Source: Ptiloglossa arizonensis
Taxonomy: Eukaryota > Arthropoda > Insecta > Hymenoptera > Colletidae
Direction of reading: 5' to 3'
Length of the DNA: 64,000 nucleotides
Assembly: GCF_051014685.1 (NCBI RefSeq)
Contig: NW_027478859.1
Location: 124,001 to 188,000, forward strand
Shown: positions 35,925-47,432 of the stretch, in pieces
How the letters are laid out: the number at the start of each line of letters is the position of its first letter
How positions within the stretch are numbered: the first letter of the stretch is position 1
Notes under the pieces: generated by a model
Seen by the model: only the letters and a program-made list of their open reading frames with translations
Database searches by the model: none
What the model was told of the DNA's origin: nothing
Made by a program: the position numbers and the translations under genes

Positions 35925-37340
35925 CCCGAGGCCATTCTCGTTAAGCGTTTGGAGCAGCAGAAGTGCGAAAAATTTGTTGTCTTCTCAACCATTTCTTAGC
36001 TTCAAACTCCCATATCTCGCGAACTGATTGACCTAACCCAAAAATTCCTATTGCATCTGAAAGTAGAGACTCGCCCGATTACAACGGTATGTGTAATTTT
36101 TCCCTAGGCCATTCTGGTTAAGCGCTTGGAGCAGCAGAATTGCGAAAAATTTTTTGCCTTCTCAACCATTTCTTGGCTTCAAACTCCCATATCTCGCGAA
36201 CGGATTGACCTAACCCAAAAATTCCTATTGCATCTGAAAGTAGAAACTCGCCCGATTATAACGGTATGTGTATTTTTTCCCTAGGCCATTCTGGTTAAGC
36301 GTTTGGAGCAGCAGAAGTGCGAAAAATTTGTTGTCTTCTCAACCATTTCTTAGCTTCAAACTCCCATATCTCGCGAACGGTTTGACCTAACCCAAAAATT
36401 CCTGTTGCATCTGAAAGTAGAAACTCGCCCGATTACAACGGTTTTTCTATTTTTTCCCTAGGCTATTCTGGTTAAGCGTTTGGAGCAGCAGAATTGTGAA
36501 AAATTTTTTGCCTTCTCTCCCATTTCTTGGCTTCAAACTCCCATATCTCGCGAACGGATTGATATAACCCAAAAATTCCTATTGCATCTGAAGGTAGAAA
36601 CTCGCCCGATTACAACGGTATGTGTATTTTTTCCCGCGGCCACTCTGGTTAATCGTTTGGAGCAGCAGAAGTGCGAAAAATTTGTTGTCTTCTCAACAAT
36701 TTCTTTGCTTCAAACTCCCATATCTCGCGAACGGTTTGACCTAACCCAAAAATTCCTGTTGCATCTGAAAGTAGAAACTCGCCCGATTACAACGGTTTTT
36801 CTATTTTTTCCCTAGGCTATTCTGGTTAAGCGTTTGGAGCAGCAGAATTGTGAAAAATTTTTTGACTTCTCTCCCATTTCTTGGCTTCAAACTCCCATAT
36901 CTCGCGAACGGATTGATATAACCCAAAAATTCCTATTGCATCTGAAGGTAGAAACTCGCCCGATTACAACGGTATGTGTATTTTTTCCCTAGGCCATGCT
37001 GGTTAAGCGTTTGGAGCAGCAGAATTGCGAATAATTTTTTGCCTTCTCTACCATTTTTTGGCTTCAAACTCTCATATCTCGCGAACGGATTGACCTAACC
37101 CAAAAATTCCTATTGCATCTGAAAGTAGAAGCTCGCCCGATTATAACGGTATGTGTATTTTTTCCCTAGGCCATTCTGGTTAAGCGTTTGGAGCAGCAGA
37201 AGTGCGAAAAATTTGTTGTCTTCTCAACCATTTCTTAGCTTCAAACTCCCATATCTCGCGAACGGATTGACCTAACCCAAAAATTCCTATTGCATCTGAA
37301 AGTAGAAGCTCGCCCGATTATAACGGTATGTGTATTTTTT
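35925..37340. repeat. Eight satellite units, partly shared with 41769-43537
   Basis: The first unit begins CCCGAGGCCATTCTCG and has CGCGAACTGATTG. The same marks occur at 41769 and 42477. The unit at 36633 begins CCCGCGGCCACTCTGG. From 36810 (TTTTTTGACTTCTCTCCC) the sequence matches 43007 onward with an offset of 6197. No gene is visible. Confidence 0.82.
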
Positions 37341-39288
37341 CCCTAGGCCATTCTGGTTAAGCGTTTGGAGCAGCAGAATTGCGAAAAATTTGTTGTCTTC
37401 TCAACCATTTCTTAGCTTCAAACTCCCATATCTCGCGAACGGATTGACCTAACCCAAAAAATTCCTGTTGCATCTGAAAGTAGATACTCGCCCGATTACA
37501 ACGGTATGTGTATTTTTTCCCTATGCCATTCTGGTTAAGCGTTTGGAGCAGCAGAAGTGCGAAAAATTTGTTGTCTTCTCAACCATTTCTTAGCTTCAAA
37601 CTCCCATATCTCGCGAACGGATTGACCTAACCCAAAAATTCCTGTTGCATCTGAAAGTAGAAACTCGCCCGATTACAACGGTTTTTCTATTTTTTCCCTA
37701 GGCCATTCTGGTTAAGCGTTTGGAGCAGCAGAATTGTGAAAAATTTTTTGCCTTCTCTACCATTTCTTGGCTTCAAACTCCCATATCTCGCGAACGGATT
37801 GGCCTAACCCAAAAATTCCTATTGCATCTGAAGGTAGAAACTCGCCCGATTACAACGGTATGTGTATTTTTTCCCTAGGCCATTCTGGTTAAGCGTTTGG
37901 AGCAGCAGAATTGCGAAAAATTTTTTGCCCTCTCTACCATTTTTTGGCTTCAAAGTCCCATATCTCGCGATCGGATTGACCTAACCCAAAAATTCCTATT
38001 GCATCTGAAAGTAGAAACTCGCCCGATTATAACGGTATGTGTATTTTTTCCCTAGGCCATTCTGGTTAAGCGTTTGGAGCAGCAGAAGTGCGAAAAATTT
38101 GTTGTCTTCTCAACCATTTCTTAGCTTCAATCTCCCATATCTCGCGAACGGATTTACCTAACCCAAAAATTCCTGTTGCATCTGAAAGTAGATACTCGCC
38201 CGATTACAACGGTATGTGTATTTTTTCCCTATGCCATTCTGGTTAAGCGTTTGGAGCAGCAGAAGTGCGAAAAATTTGTTGTCTTCTCAACCATTTCTTA
38301 GCTTCAAACTCCCATATCTCGCGAACGGATTGACCTAACACAAACATTCCTGTTGCATCTGAAAGTAGAAACTCGCCCGATTACAACGGTTTTTCTATTT
38401 TTTCCCTAGGCCATTCTGGTTAAGCGTTTGGAGTAGCAGAATTGTGAAAAATTTTTTGCCTTCTCAACCATTTCTTGGCTTCAAACTCCCATATCTCGCG
38501 AACGGATTGACCTAACCCAAAAATTCCTATTGCATCTGAAAGTAGAAACTCGCCCGATTATAACGGTATATGTATTTTTTCCCTAGGCCATTCTGGTTAA
38601 GCGTTTGGAGCAGCAGAAGTGCGAAAAATTTGTTGTCTTCTCAACCATTTCTTAGCTTCAAACTCCCATATCTCGCGAACGGATTGACCTAACCCAAAAA
38701 TTCCTATCGCATCTGAAGGTAGATACTCGCCCGATTACAACGGTATGTGTATTTTTTCCCTATGCCATTCTGGTTAAGCGTTTGGAGCAGCAGAAGTGCG
38801 AAAAATTTGTTGTCTTCTCAACCATTTCTTAGCTTCAATCTCCCATATCTCGCGAACGGATTGACTTAACCCAAAAATTCCTGTTGCATCTGAAAGTAGA
38901 TACTCGCCCGATTACAACGGTATGCGTATTTTTTCCCTATGCCATTCTAGTTAAGCGTTTGGAGCAGCAGAAGTGCGAAAAATTTGTTGTCTTCTCAACC
39001 ATTTCATAGCTTCAAACTCCCATATCTCGCGAACGGATTGACCTAACCCAAACATTCCTGTTGCATCTGAAAGTAGAAACTCGCCCGATTACAACGGTTT
39101 TTCTATTTTTTCCCTATGCCATTCTGGTTAAGCGTTTGGAGCAGCAGAAGTGCGAAAAATTTGTTGTCTTCTCAACCATTTCTTTGCTTCAAACTCCCAT
39201 ATCTCGCGAACGGATTGACCTAACCCAAAAATTCCTATTGCATCTGAAAGTAGAAGCTCGCCCGATTATAACGGTATGTGTATTTTTT
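37341..39288. repeat. Second 11-unit higher-order family, copy 1 (1948 bp)
   Basis: The first unit has AATTGCGAAAAATTTG with an extra A (CCCAAAAAATTCC at 37453) and AGATACTCG. Later marks are GATTGGCC, TTGCCCTCTC with CGCGATCGG, GGATTTACC with CAATCTCCC, CTAACACAAACATTCC, GGAGTAGCAG, GGTATATG, CCTATCGCATC and CATTTCATAGC. All recur 1948 bases downstream; that is 11 times 177 plus the inserted base. Confidence 0.92.
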
Positions 39289-41236
39289 CCCTAGGCCATT
39301 CTGGTTAAGCGTTTGGAGCAGCAGAATTGCGAAAAATTTGTTGTCTTCTCAACCATTTCTTAGCTTCAAACTCCCATATCTCGCGAACGGATTGACCTAA
39401 CCCAAAAAATTCCTGTTGCATCTGAAAGTAGATACTCGCCCGATTACAACGGTATGTGTATTTTTTCCCTATGCCATTCTGGTTAAGCGTTTGGAGCAGC
39501 AGAAGTGCGAAAAATTTGTTGTCTTCTCAACCATTTCTTAGCTTCAAACTCCCATATCTCGCGAACGGATTGACCTAACCCAAAAATTCCTGTTGCATCT
39601 GAAAGTAGAAACTCGCCCGATTACAACGGTTTTTCTATTTTTTCCCTAGGCCATTCTGGTTAAGCGTTTGGAGCAGCAGAATTGTGAAAAATTTTTTGCC
39701 TTCTCTACCATTTCTTGGCTTCAAACTCCCATATCTCGCGAACGGATTGGCCTAACCCAAAAATTCCTATTGCATCTGAAGGTAGAAACTCGCCCGATTA
39801 CAACGGTATGTGTATTTTTTCCCTAGGCCATTCTGGTTAAGCGTTTGGAGCAGCAGAATTGCGAAAAATTTTTTGCCCTCTCTACCATTTTTTGGCTTCA
39901 AAGTCCCATATCTCGCGATCGGATTGACCTAACCCAAAAATTCCTATTGCATCTGAAAGTAGAAACTCGCCCGATTATAACGGTATGTGTATTTTTTCCC
40001 TAGGCCATTCTGGTTAAGCGTTTGGAGCAGCAGAAGTGCGAAAAATTTGTTGTCTTCTCAACCATTTCTTAGCTTCAATCTCCCATATCTCGCGAACGGA
40101 TTTACCTAACCCAAAAATTCCTGTTGCATCTGAAAGTAGATACTCGCCCGATTACAACGGTATGTGTATTTTTTCCCTATGCCATTCTGGTTAAGCGTTT
40201 GGAGCAGCAGAAGTGCGAAAAATTTGTTGTCTTCTCAACCATTTCTTAGCTTCAAACTCCCATATCTCGCGAACGGATTGACCTAACACAAACATTCCTG
40301 TTGCATCTGAAAGTAGAAACTCGCCCGATTACAACGGTTTTTCTATTTTTTCCCTAGGCCATTCTGGTTAAGCGTTTGGAGTAGCAGAATTGTGAAAAAT
40401 TTTTTGCCTTCTCAACCATTTCTTGGCTTCAAACTCCCATATCTCGCGAACGGATTGACCTAACCCAAAAATTCCTATTGCATCTGAAAGTAGAAACTCG
40501 CCCGATTATAACGGTATATGTATTTTTTCCCTAGGCCATTCTGGTTAAGCGTTTGGAGCAGCAGAAGTGCGAAAAATTTGTTGTCTTCTCAACCATTTCT
40601 TAGCTTCAAACTCCCATATCTCGCGAACGGATTGACCTAACCCAAAAATTCCTATCGCATCTGAAGGTAGATACTCGCCCGATTACAACGGTATGTGTAT
40701 TTTTTCCCTATGCCATTCTGGTTAAGCGTTTGGAGCAGCAGAAGTGCGAAAAATTTGTTGTCTTCTCAACCATTTCTTAGCTTCAATCTCCCATATCTCG
40801 CGAACGGATTGACTTAACCCAAAAATTCCTGTTGCATCTGAAAGTAGATACTCGCCCGATTACAACGGTATGCGTATTTTTTCCCTATGCCATTCTAGTT
40901 AAGCGTTTGGAGCAGCAGAAGTGCGAAAAATTTGTTGTCTTCTCAACCATTTCATAGCTTCAAACTCCCATATCTCGCGAACGGATTGACCTAACCCAAA
41001 CATTCCTGTTGCATCTGAAAGTAGAAACTCGCCCGATTACAACGGTTTTTCTATTTTTTCCCTATGCCATTCTGGTTAAGCGTTTGGAGCAGCAGAAGTG
41101 CGAAAAATTTGTTGTCTTCTCAACCATTTCTTTGCTTCAAACTCCCATATCTCGCGAACGGATTGACCTAACCCAAACATTCCTGTTGCATCTGAAAGTA
41201 GAAACTCGCCCGATTACAACGGTTTTTCTATTTTTT
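39289..41236. repeat. Second 11-unit higher-order family, copy 2 (1948 bp)
   Basis: It is nearly identical to 37341-39288 until its last unit, where CAAACATTCCTGTTGC with GAAACTCGCCC and GGTTTTTC replaces CAAAAATTCCTATTGC with GAAGCTCGCCC and GGTATGTG. It shares the inserted A (39401). After 41236 the array passes into units of a different type. Confidence 0.92.
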
Positions 41237-43537
41237 CCCTAGGCCATTCTGGTTAAGCGTTTGGAGTAGCAGAATTGTGAAAAATTTTTTGCCTTCTCTA
41301 CCATTTCTTGGCTTCAAACTCCCATATCTCGCGAACGGATTGACCTAACCCAAAAATTCCTATTACATCTGAAGGTAGAAACTCGCCCGATTAGAACGGT
41401 ATGTGTATTTTTTCCCTAGCCCATTCTGGTTAAGCGTTTGGAGCAGCAGAATTGCGAAAAATTTTTTGCCTTCTCTACCATTTTTTGGCTTCAAACTCCC
41501 ATATCTCGCGAACGGATTGACCTAACCCAAAAATTCCTATTGCATCTGAAAGTAGAAACTCGCCCGATTACAACGGTTTTTCTATTTTTTCCCTAGGCTA
41601 TTCTGGTTAAGCGTTTGGAGCAGCAGAATTGTGAAAAATTTTTTGCCTTCTCTCCCATTTCTTGGCTTCAAACTCCCATATCTCGCGAACGGATTGATAT
41701 AACCCAAAAATTCCTATTGCATCTGAAGGTAGAAACTCGCCCGATTACAACGGTATGTGTATTTTTTCCCGAGGCCATTCTCGTTAAGCGTTTGGAGCAG
41801 CAGAAGTGCGAAAAATTTGTTGTCTTCTCAACCATTTCTTAGCTTCAAACTCCCATATCTCGCGAACTGATTGACCTAACCCAAAAATTCCTATTGCATC
41901 TGAAAGTAGAGACTCGCCCGATTACAACGGTATGTGTAATTTTTCCCTAGGCCATTCTGGTTAAGCGCTTGGAGCAGCAGAATTGCGAAAAATTTTTTGC
42001 CTTCTCAACCATTTCTTGGCTTCAAACTCCCATATCTCGCGAACGGATTGACCTAACCCAAAAATTCCTATTGCATCTGAAAGTAGAAACTCGCCCGATT
42101 ATAACGGTATGTGTATTTTTTCCCTAGGCCATTCTGGTTAAGCGTTTGGAGCAGCAGAAGTGCGAAAAATTTGTTGTCTTCTCAACCATTTCTTAGCTTC
42201 AAACTCTCATATCTCGCGAACGGTTTGACCTAACCCAAAAATTCCTGTTGCATCTGAAAGTAGAAACTCGCCCGATTACAACGGTTTTTCTATTTTTTCC
42301 CTAGGCTATTCTGGTTAAGCGTTTGGAGCAGCAGAATTGTGAAACATTTTTTGCCTTCTCTACCATTTCTTGGCTTCAAACTCCCATATCTCGCGAACGG
42401 ATTGATATAACCCAAAAATTCCTATTGCATCTGAAGGTAGAAACTCGCCCGATTACAACGGTATGTGTATTTTTTCCCGAGGCCATTCTCGTTAAGCGTT
42501 TGGAGCAGCAGAAGTGCGAAAAATTTGTTGTCTTCTCAACCATTTCTTAGCTTCAAACTCCCATATCTCGCGAACTGATTGACCTAACCCAAAAATTCCT
42601 ATTGCATCTGAAAGTAGAGACTCGCCCGATTACAACGGTATGTGTAATTTTTCCCTAGGCCATTCTGGTTAAGCGCTTGGAGCAGCAGAATTGCGAAAAA
42701 TTTTTTGCCTTCTCAACCATTTCTTGGCTTCAAACTCCCATATCTCGCGACCGGATTGACCTAACCCAAAAATTCCTATTGCATCTGAAAGTAGAAACTC
42801 GCCCGATTATAACGGTATGTGTATTTTTTCCCTAGGCCATTCTGGTTAATCGTTTGGAGCAGCAGAAGTGCGAAAAATTTGTTGTCTTCTCAACCATTTC
42901 TTTGCTTCAAACTCCCATATCTCGCGAACGGTTTGACCTAACCCAAAAATTCCTGATGCATCTGAAAGTAGAAACTCGCCCGATTACAGCGGTTTTTCTA
43001 TTTTTTCCCTAGGCTATCCTGGTTAAGCGTTTGGAGCAGCAGAATTGTGAAAAATTTTTTGACTTCTCTCCCATTTCTTGGCTTCAAACTCCCATATCTC
43101 GCGAACGGATTGATATAACCCAAAAATTCCTATTGCATCTGAAGGTAGAAACTCGCCCGATTACAACGGTATGTGTATTTTTTCCCTAGGCCATGCTGGT
43201 TAAGCGTTTGGAGCAGCAGAATTGCGAATAATTTTTTGCCTTCTCTACCATTTTTTGGCTTCAAACTCTCATATCTCGCGAACGGATTGACCTAACCCAA
43301 AAATTCCTATTGCATCTGAAAGTAGAAGCTCGCCCGATTATAACGGTATGTGTATTTTTTCCCTAGGCCATTCTGGTTAAGCGTTTGGAGCAGCAGAAGT
43401 GCGAAAAATTTGTTGTCTTCTCAACCATTTCTTAGCTTCAAACTCCCATATCTCGCGAACGGATTGACCTAACCCAAAAATTCCTATTGCATCTGAAAGT
43501 AGAAGCTCGCCCGATTATAACGGTATGTGTATTTTTT
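41237..43537. repeat. Spacer block with a 4-unit tandem duplication
   Basis: After two units (GGAGTAGCAG with CTATTACATC and GATTAGAACGG, then D), a 708-base repeat occurs as 41591-42298 and 42299-43006. Its marks are CCTAGGCTATT, GATTGATATAACCC, CCCGAGGCCATTCTCG, CGCGAACTGATTG, AGTAGAGACTCG and AAGCGCTTGG. The three units from 43007 match 36810-37340. So this block sits between copies 2 and 3 of the second 11-unit family and also relates to what precedes copy 1. Confidence 0.87.
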
Positions 43538-46369
43538 CCCTAGGCCATTCTGGTTAAGCGTTTGGAGCAGCAGAAGTGCGAAAAATTTGTTGTCTTCTCA
43601 ACCATTTCTTAGCTTCAAACTCCCATATCTCGCGAACGGATTGACCTAACCCAAAAATTCCTGTTGCATCTGAAAGTAGATACTCGCCCGATTACAACGG
43701 TATGTGTATTTTTTCCCTATGCCATTCTGGTTAAGCGTTTGGAGCAGCAGAAGTGCGAAAAATTTGTTGTCTTCTCAACCATTTCTTAGCTTCAAACTCC
43801 CATATCTCGCGAACGGATTGATCTAACCCAAAAATTCCTGTTGCATCTGAAAGTAGAAACTCGCCCGATTACAACGGTTTTTCTATTTTTTCCCTAGGCC
43901 ATTCTGGTTAAGCGTTTGGAGCAGCAGAATTGTGAAAAATTTTTTGCCTTCTCTACCATTTCTTGGCTTCAAACTCCCATATCTCGCGAACGGATTGGCC
44001 TAACCCAAAAATTCCTATTGCATCTGAAGGTAGAAACTCGCCCGATTACAACGGTATGTGTATTTTTTCCCTAGGCCATTCTGGTTAAGCGTTTGGAGCA
44101 GCAGAATTGCGAAAAATTTTTTGCCCTCTCTACCATTTTTTGGCTTCAAAGTCCCATATCTCGCGATCGGATTGACCTAACCCAAAAATTCCTATTGCAT
44201 CTGAAAGTAGAAACTCGCCCGATTATAACGGTATGTGTATTTTTTCCCTAGGCCATTCTGGTTAAGCGTTTGGAGCAGCAGATGTGCGAAAAATTTGTTG
44301 TCTTCTCAACCATTTCTTAGCTTCAATCTCCCATATCTCGCGAACGGATTTACCTAACCCAAAAATTCCTGTTGCATCTGAAAGTAGATACTCGCCCGAT
44401 TACAACGGTATGTATATTTTTTCCCTATGCCATTCTGGTTAAGCGTTTGGAGCAGCAGAAGTGCGAAAAATTTGTTGTCTTCTCAACCATTTCTTAGCTT
44501 CAAACTCCCATATCTCGCGAACGGATTGACCTAACACAAACATTCCTGTTGCATCTGAAAGTAGAAACTCGCCCGATTACAACGGTTTTTCTATTTTTTC
44601 CCTAGGCCATTCTGGTTAAGCGTTTGGAGTAGCAGAATTGTGAAAAATTTTTTGCCTTCTCAACCATTTCTTGGCTTCAAACTCCCATATCTCGCGAACG
44701 GATTGACCTAACCCAAAAATTCCTATTGCATCTGAAAGTAGAAACTCGCCCGATTATAACGGTATATGTATTTTTTCCCTAGGCCATTCTGGTTAAGCGT
44801 TTGGAGCAGCAGAAGTGCGAAAAATTTGTTGTCTTCTCAACCATTTCTTAGCTTCAAACTCCCATATCTCGCGAACGGATTGACCTAACCCAAAAATTCC
44901 TATCGCATCTGAAGGTAGATACTCGCCCGATTACAACGGTATGTGTATTTTTTCCCTAGGCCATTCTGGTTAAGCGTTTGGAGCAGCAGAATTGCGAAAA
45001 ATTTTTTGCCCTCTCTACCATTTTTTGGCTTCAAAGTCCCATATCTCGCGATCGGATTGACCTAACCCAAAAATTCCTATTGCATCTGAAAGTAGAAACT
45101 CGCCCGATTATAACGGTATGTGTATTTTTTCCCTAGGCCATTCTGGTTAAGCGTTTGGAGCAGCAGATGTGCGAAAAATTTGTTGTCTTCTCAACCATTT
45201 CTTAGCTTCAATCTCCCATATCTCGCGAACGGATTTACCTAACCCAAAAATTCCTGTTGCATCTGAAAGTAGATACTCGCCCGATTACAACGGTATGTGT
45301 ATTTTTTCCCTATGCCATTCTGGTTAAGCGTTTGGAGCAGCAGAAGTGCGAAAAATTTGTTGTCTTCTCAACCATTTCTTAGCTTCAAACTCCCATATCT
45401 CGCGAACGGATTGACCTAACACAAACATTCCTGTTGCATCTGAAAGTAGAAACTCGCCCGATTACAACGGTTTTTCTATTTTTTCCCTAGGCCATTCTGG
45501 TTAAGCGTTTGGAGTAGCAGAATTGTGAAAAATTTTTTGCCTTCTCAACCATTTCTTGGCTTCAAACTCCCATATCTCGCGAACGGATTGACCTAACCCA
45601 AAAATTCCTATTGCATCTGAAAGTAGAAACTCGCCCGATTATAACGGTATATGTATTTTTTCCCTAGGCCATTCTGGTTAAGCGTTTGGAGCAGCAGAAG
45701 TGCGAAAAATTTGTTGTCTTCTCAACCATTTCTTAGCTTCAAACTCCCATATCTCGCGAACGGATTGACCTAACCCAAAAATTCCTATCGCATCTGAAGG
45801 TAGATACTCGCCCGATTACAACGGTATGTGTATTTTTTCCCTATGCCATTCTGGTTAAGCGTTTGGAGCAGCAGAAGTGCGAAAAATTTGTTGTCTTCTC
45901 AACCATTTCTTAGCTTCAATCTCCCATATCTCGCGAACGGATTGACTTAACCCAAAAATTTCTGTTGCATCTGAAAGTAGATACTCGCCCGATTACAACG
46001 GTATGCGTATTTTTTCCCTGTGCCATTCTGGTTAAGCGTTTGGAGCAGCAGAAGTGCGAAAAATTTGTTGTCTTCTCAACCATTTCATAGCTTCAAACTC
46101 CCATATCTCGCGAACGGATTGACCTAACCCAAACATTCCTGTTGCATCTGAAAGTAGAAACTCGCCCGATTACAACGGTTTTTCTATTTTTTCCCTATGC
46201 CATTCTGGTTAAGCGTTTGGAGCAGCAGAAGTGCGAAAAATTTGTTGTCTTCTCAACCATTTCTTAGCTTCAAACTCCCATATCTCGCGAACGGATTGAC
46301 CTAACCCAAACATTCCTGTTGCATCTGAAAGTAGAAACTCGCCCGATTACAACGGTTTTTCTATTTTTT
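43538..46369. repeat. Second 11-unit family, copy 3, expanded to 16 units (2832 bp)
   Basis: Units follow the order of 37341-39288, but the five-unit stretch 44069-44953 (TTGCCCTCTC with CGCGATCGG, CAATCTCCC with GGATTTACC, CTAACACAAACATTCC, GGAGTAGCAG with GGTATATG, and CCTATCGCATC) is immediately repeated at 44954-45838. After it, the normal order resumes with CCCTATGCC at 45839. 11 plus 5 units is 16 units, exactly 2832 bases. This copy lacks the inserted A of copies 1 and 2. Confidence 0.9.
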
Positions 46370-46546
46370 CCCTAGGCCATTCTGGTTAAGCGTTTGGAGT
46401 AGCAGAATTGTGAAAAATTTTTTGCCTTCTCTACCATTTTTTGGCTTCAAACTCCCATATCTCGCGAACGGATTGACCTAACCCAAAAATTCCTATTGCA
46501 TCTGAAAGTAGAAACTCGCCCGATTATAACGGTATGTGTATTTTTT

Positions 46547-46723
46547 CCCTAGGCCATTCTGGTTAAGCGTTTGGAGCAGCAGAATTGCGAAAAATTTTTT
46601 GCCTTCTCAACCATTTCTTGGCTTCAAACTCCCATATCTCGCGAACGGATTGACCTAACCCAAAAATTCCTATTGCATCTGAAAGTAGAAACTCGCCCGA
46701 TTATAACGGTATGTGTATTTTTT
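46547..46723. repeat. Representative class C unit
   Basis: Class C is marked by AAGCGTTTGGAG, AATTGCGAAAAATTTTTT, CTCAACCATTTCTTGG, CCTATTGCATCTGAAAG and usually GATTATAACGG. It is the closest to an overall consensus and is the most common partner downstream of class A and upstream of class B. A frequent sub-variant replaces GATTATAACGG with GATTACAAAGG, seen around 48657, 50780, 53430 and 60330. Confidence 0.85.
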
Positions 46724-46900
46724 CCCTATGCCATTCTGGTTAAGCGTTTGGAGCAGCAGAAGTGCGAAAAATTTGTTGTCTTCTCAACCATTTCTTAGCT
46801 TCAAACTCCCATATCTCGCGAACGGATTGACCTAACCCAAAAATTCCTGTTGCATCTGAAAGTAGAAACTCGCCCGATTACAACGGTTTTTCTATTTTTT
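46724..46900. repeat. Representative class B unit (most divergent class)
   Basis: Class B is marked by AGAAGTGCGAAAAATTTGTTGTC, where T-to-G and other changes break the A5T6 near-palindrome. It also has CATTTCTTAGC in place of CATTTCTTGGC, CCTGTTGC in place of CCTATTGC, and ACGGTTTTTCTATTTTTT in place of ACGGTATGTGTATTTTTT. These changes travel together, so class B is an old lineage rather than random noise. In the + strand frame it has a second amber codon (TCTTAG), and it lacks the GTATGT donor-like hexamer. Confidence 0.88.
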
Positions 46901-47432
46901 CCCTAGGCCATTCTGGTTAAGCGTTTGGAGCAGCAGAATTGCGAAAAATTTTTTGCCCTTCTCAACCATTTCTTGGCTTCAAACTCCCATATCTCGCGAA
47001 CACATTGACCTAACCCAAAAATTCCTATTGCATCTGAAAGTAGAAACTCGCCCGATTACAACGGTATGTGTATTTTTTCCCTAGGCCATTCTGGTTAAGC
47101 GTTTGGAGCAGCAGAAGTGTGAAAAATTGGTTGTCTTCTCAATCATTTCTTAGCTTCAAACTCTCATATCTCGCGAACGGATTGACCTAACCCAAAAATT
47201 CCTGTTGCATCTGAAAGTAGATACTCGCCCGATTACAACGGTATGTGTATTTTTTCCCTAGGCCATTCTGGTTAAGCGTTTGGAGCAGCAGAATTGCGAA
47301 AAATTTTTTGCCTTCTCTACCATTTCTTGGCTTCAAACTCCCATATCTCGCGAACGGATTGACCTAATCCAAAAATTCCTATTGCATCTGAAAGTAGAAA
47401 CTCGCCCGATTACAACGGTATGTGTATTTTTT

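Larger units (their letters stand above)
46370..47432. repeat. Six satellite units leading into the 27-unit repeat
   Basis: The units are an E/D hybrid (GGAGTAGCAG, CTCTACCATTTTTTGG), C, B, a C variant with an extra C (TTGCCCTTCTC) and CGCGAACACATTG, a B relative (AGTGTGAAAAATTGGTTGTC at 47079) and a C/D unit with CTAATCC. The B-relative unit at 47079 is repeated 354 bases later at 47433. No gene is visible. Confidence 0.83.
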
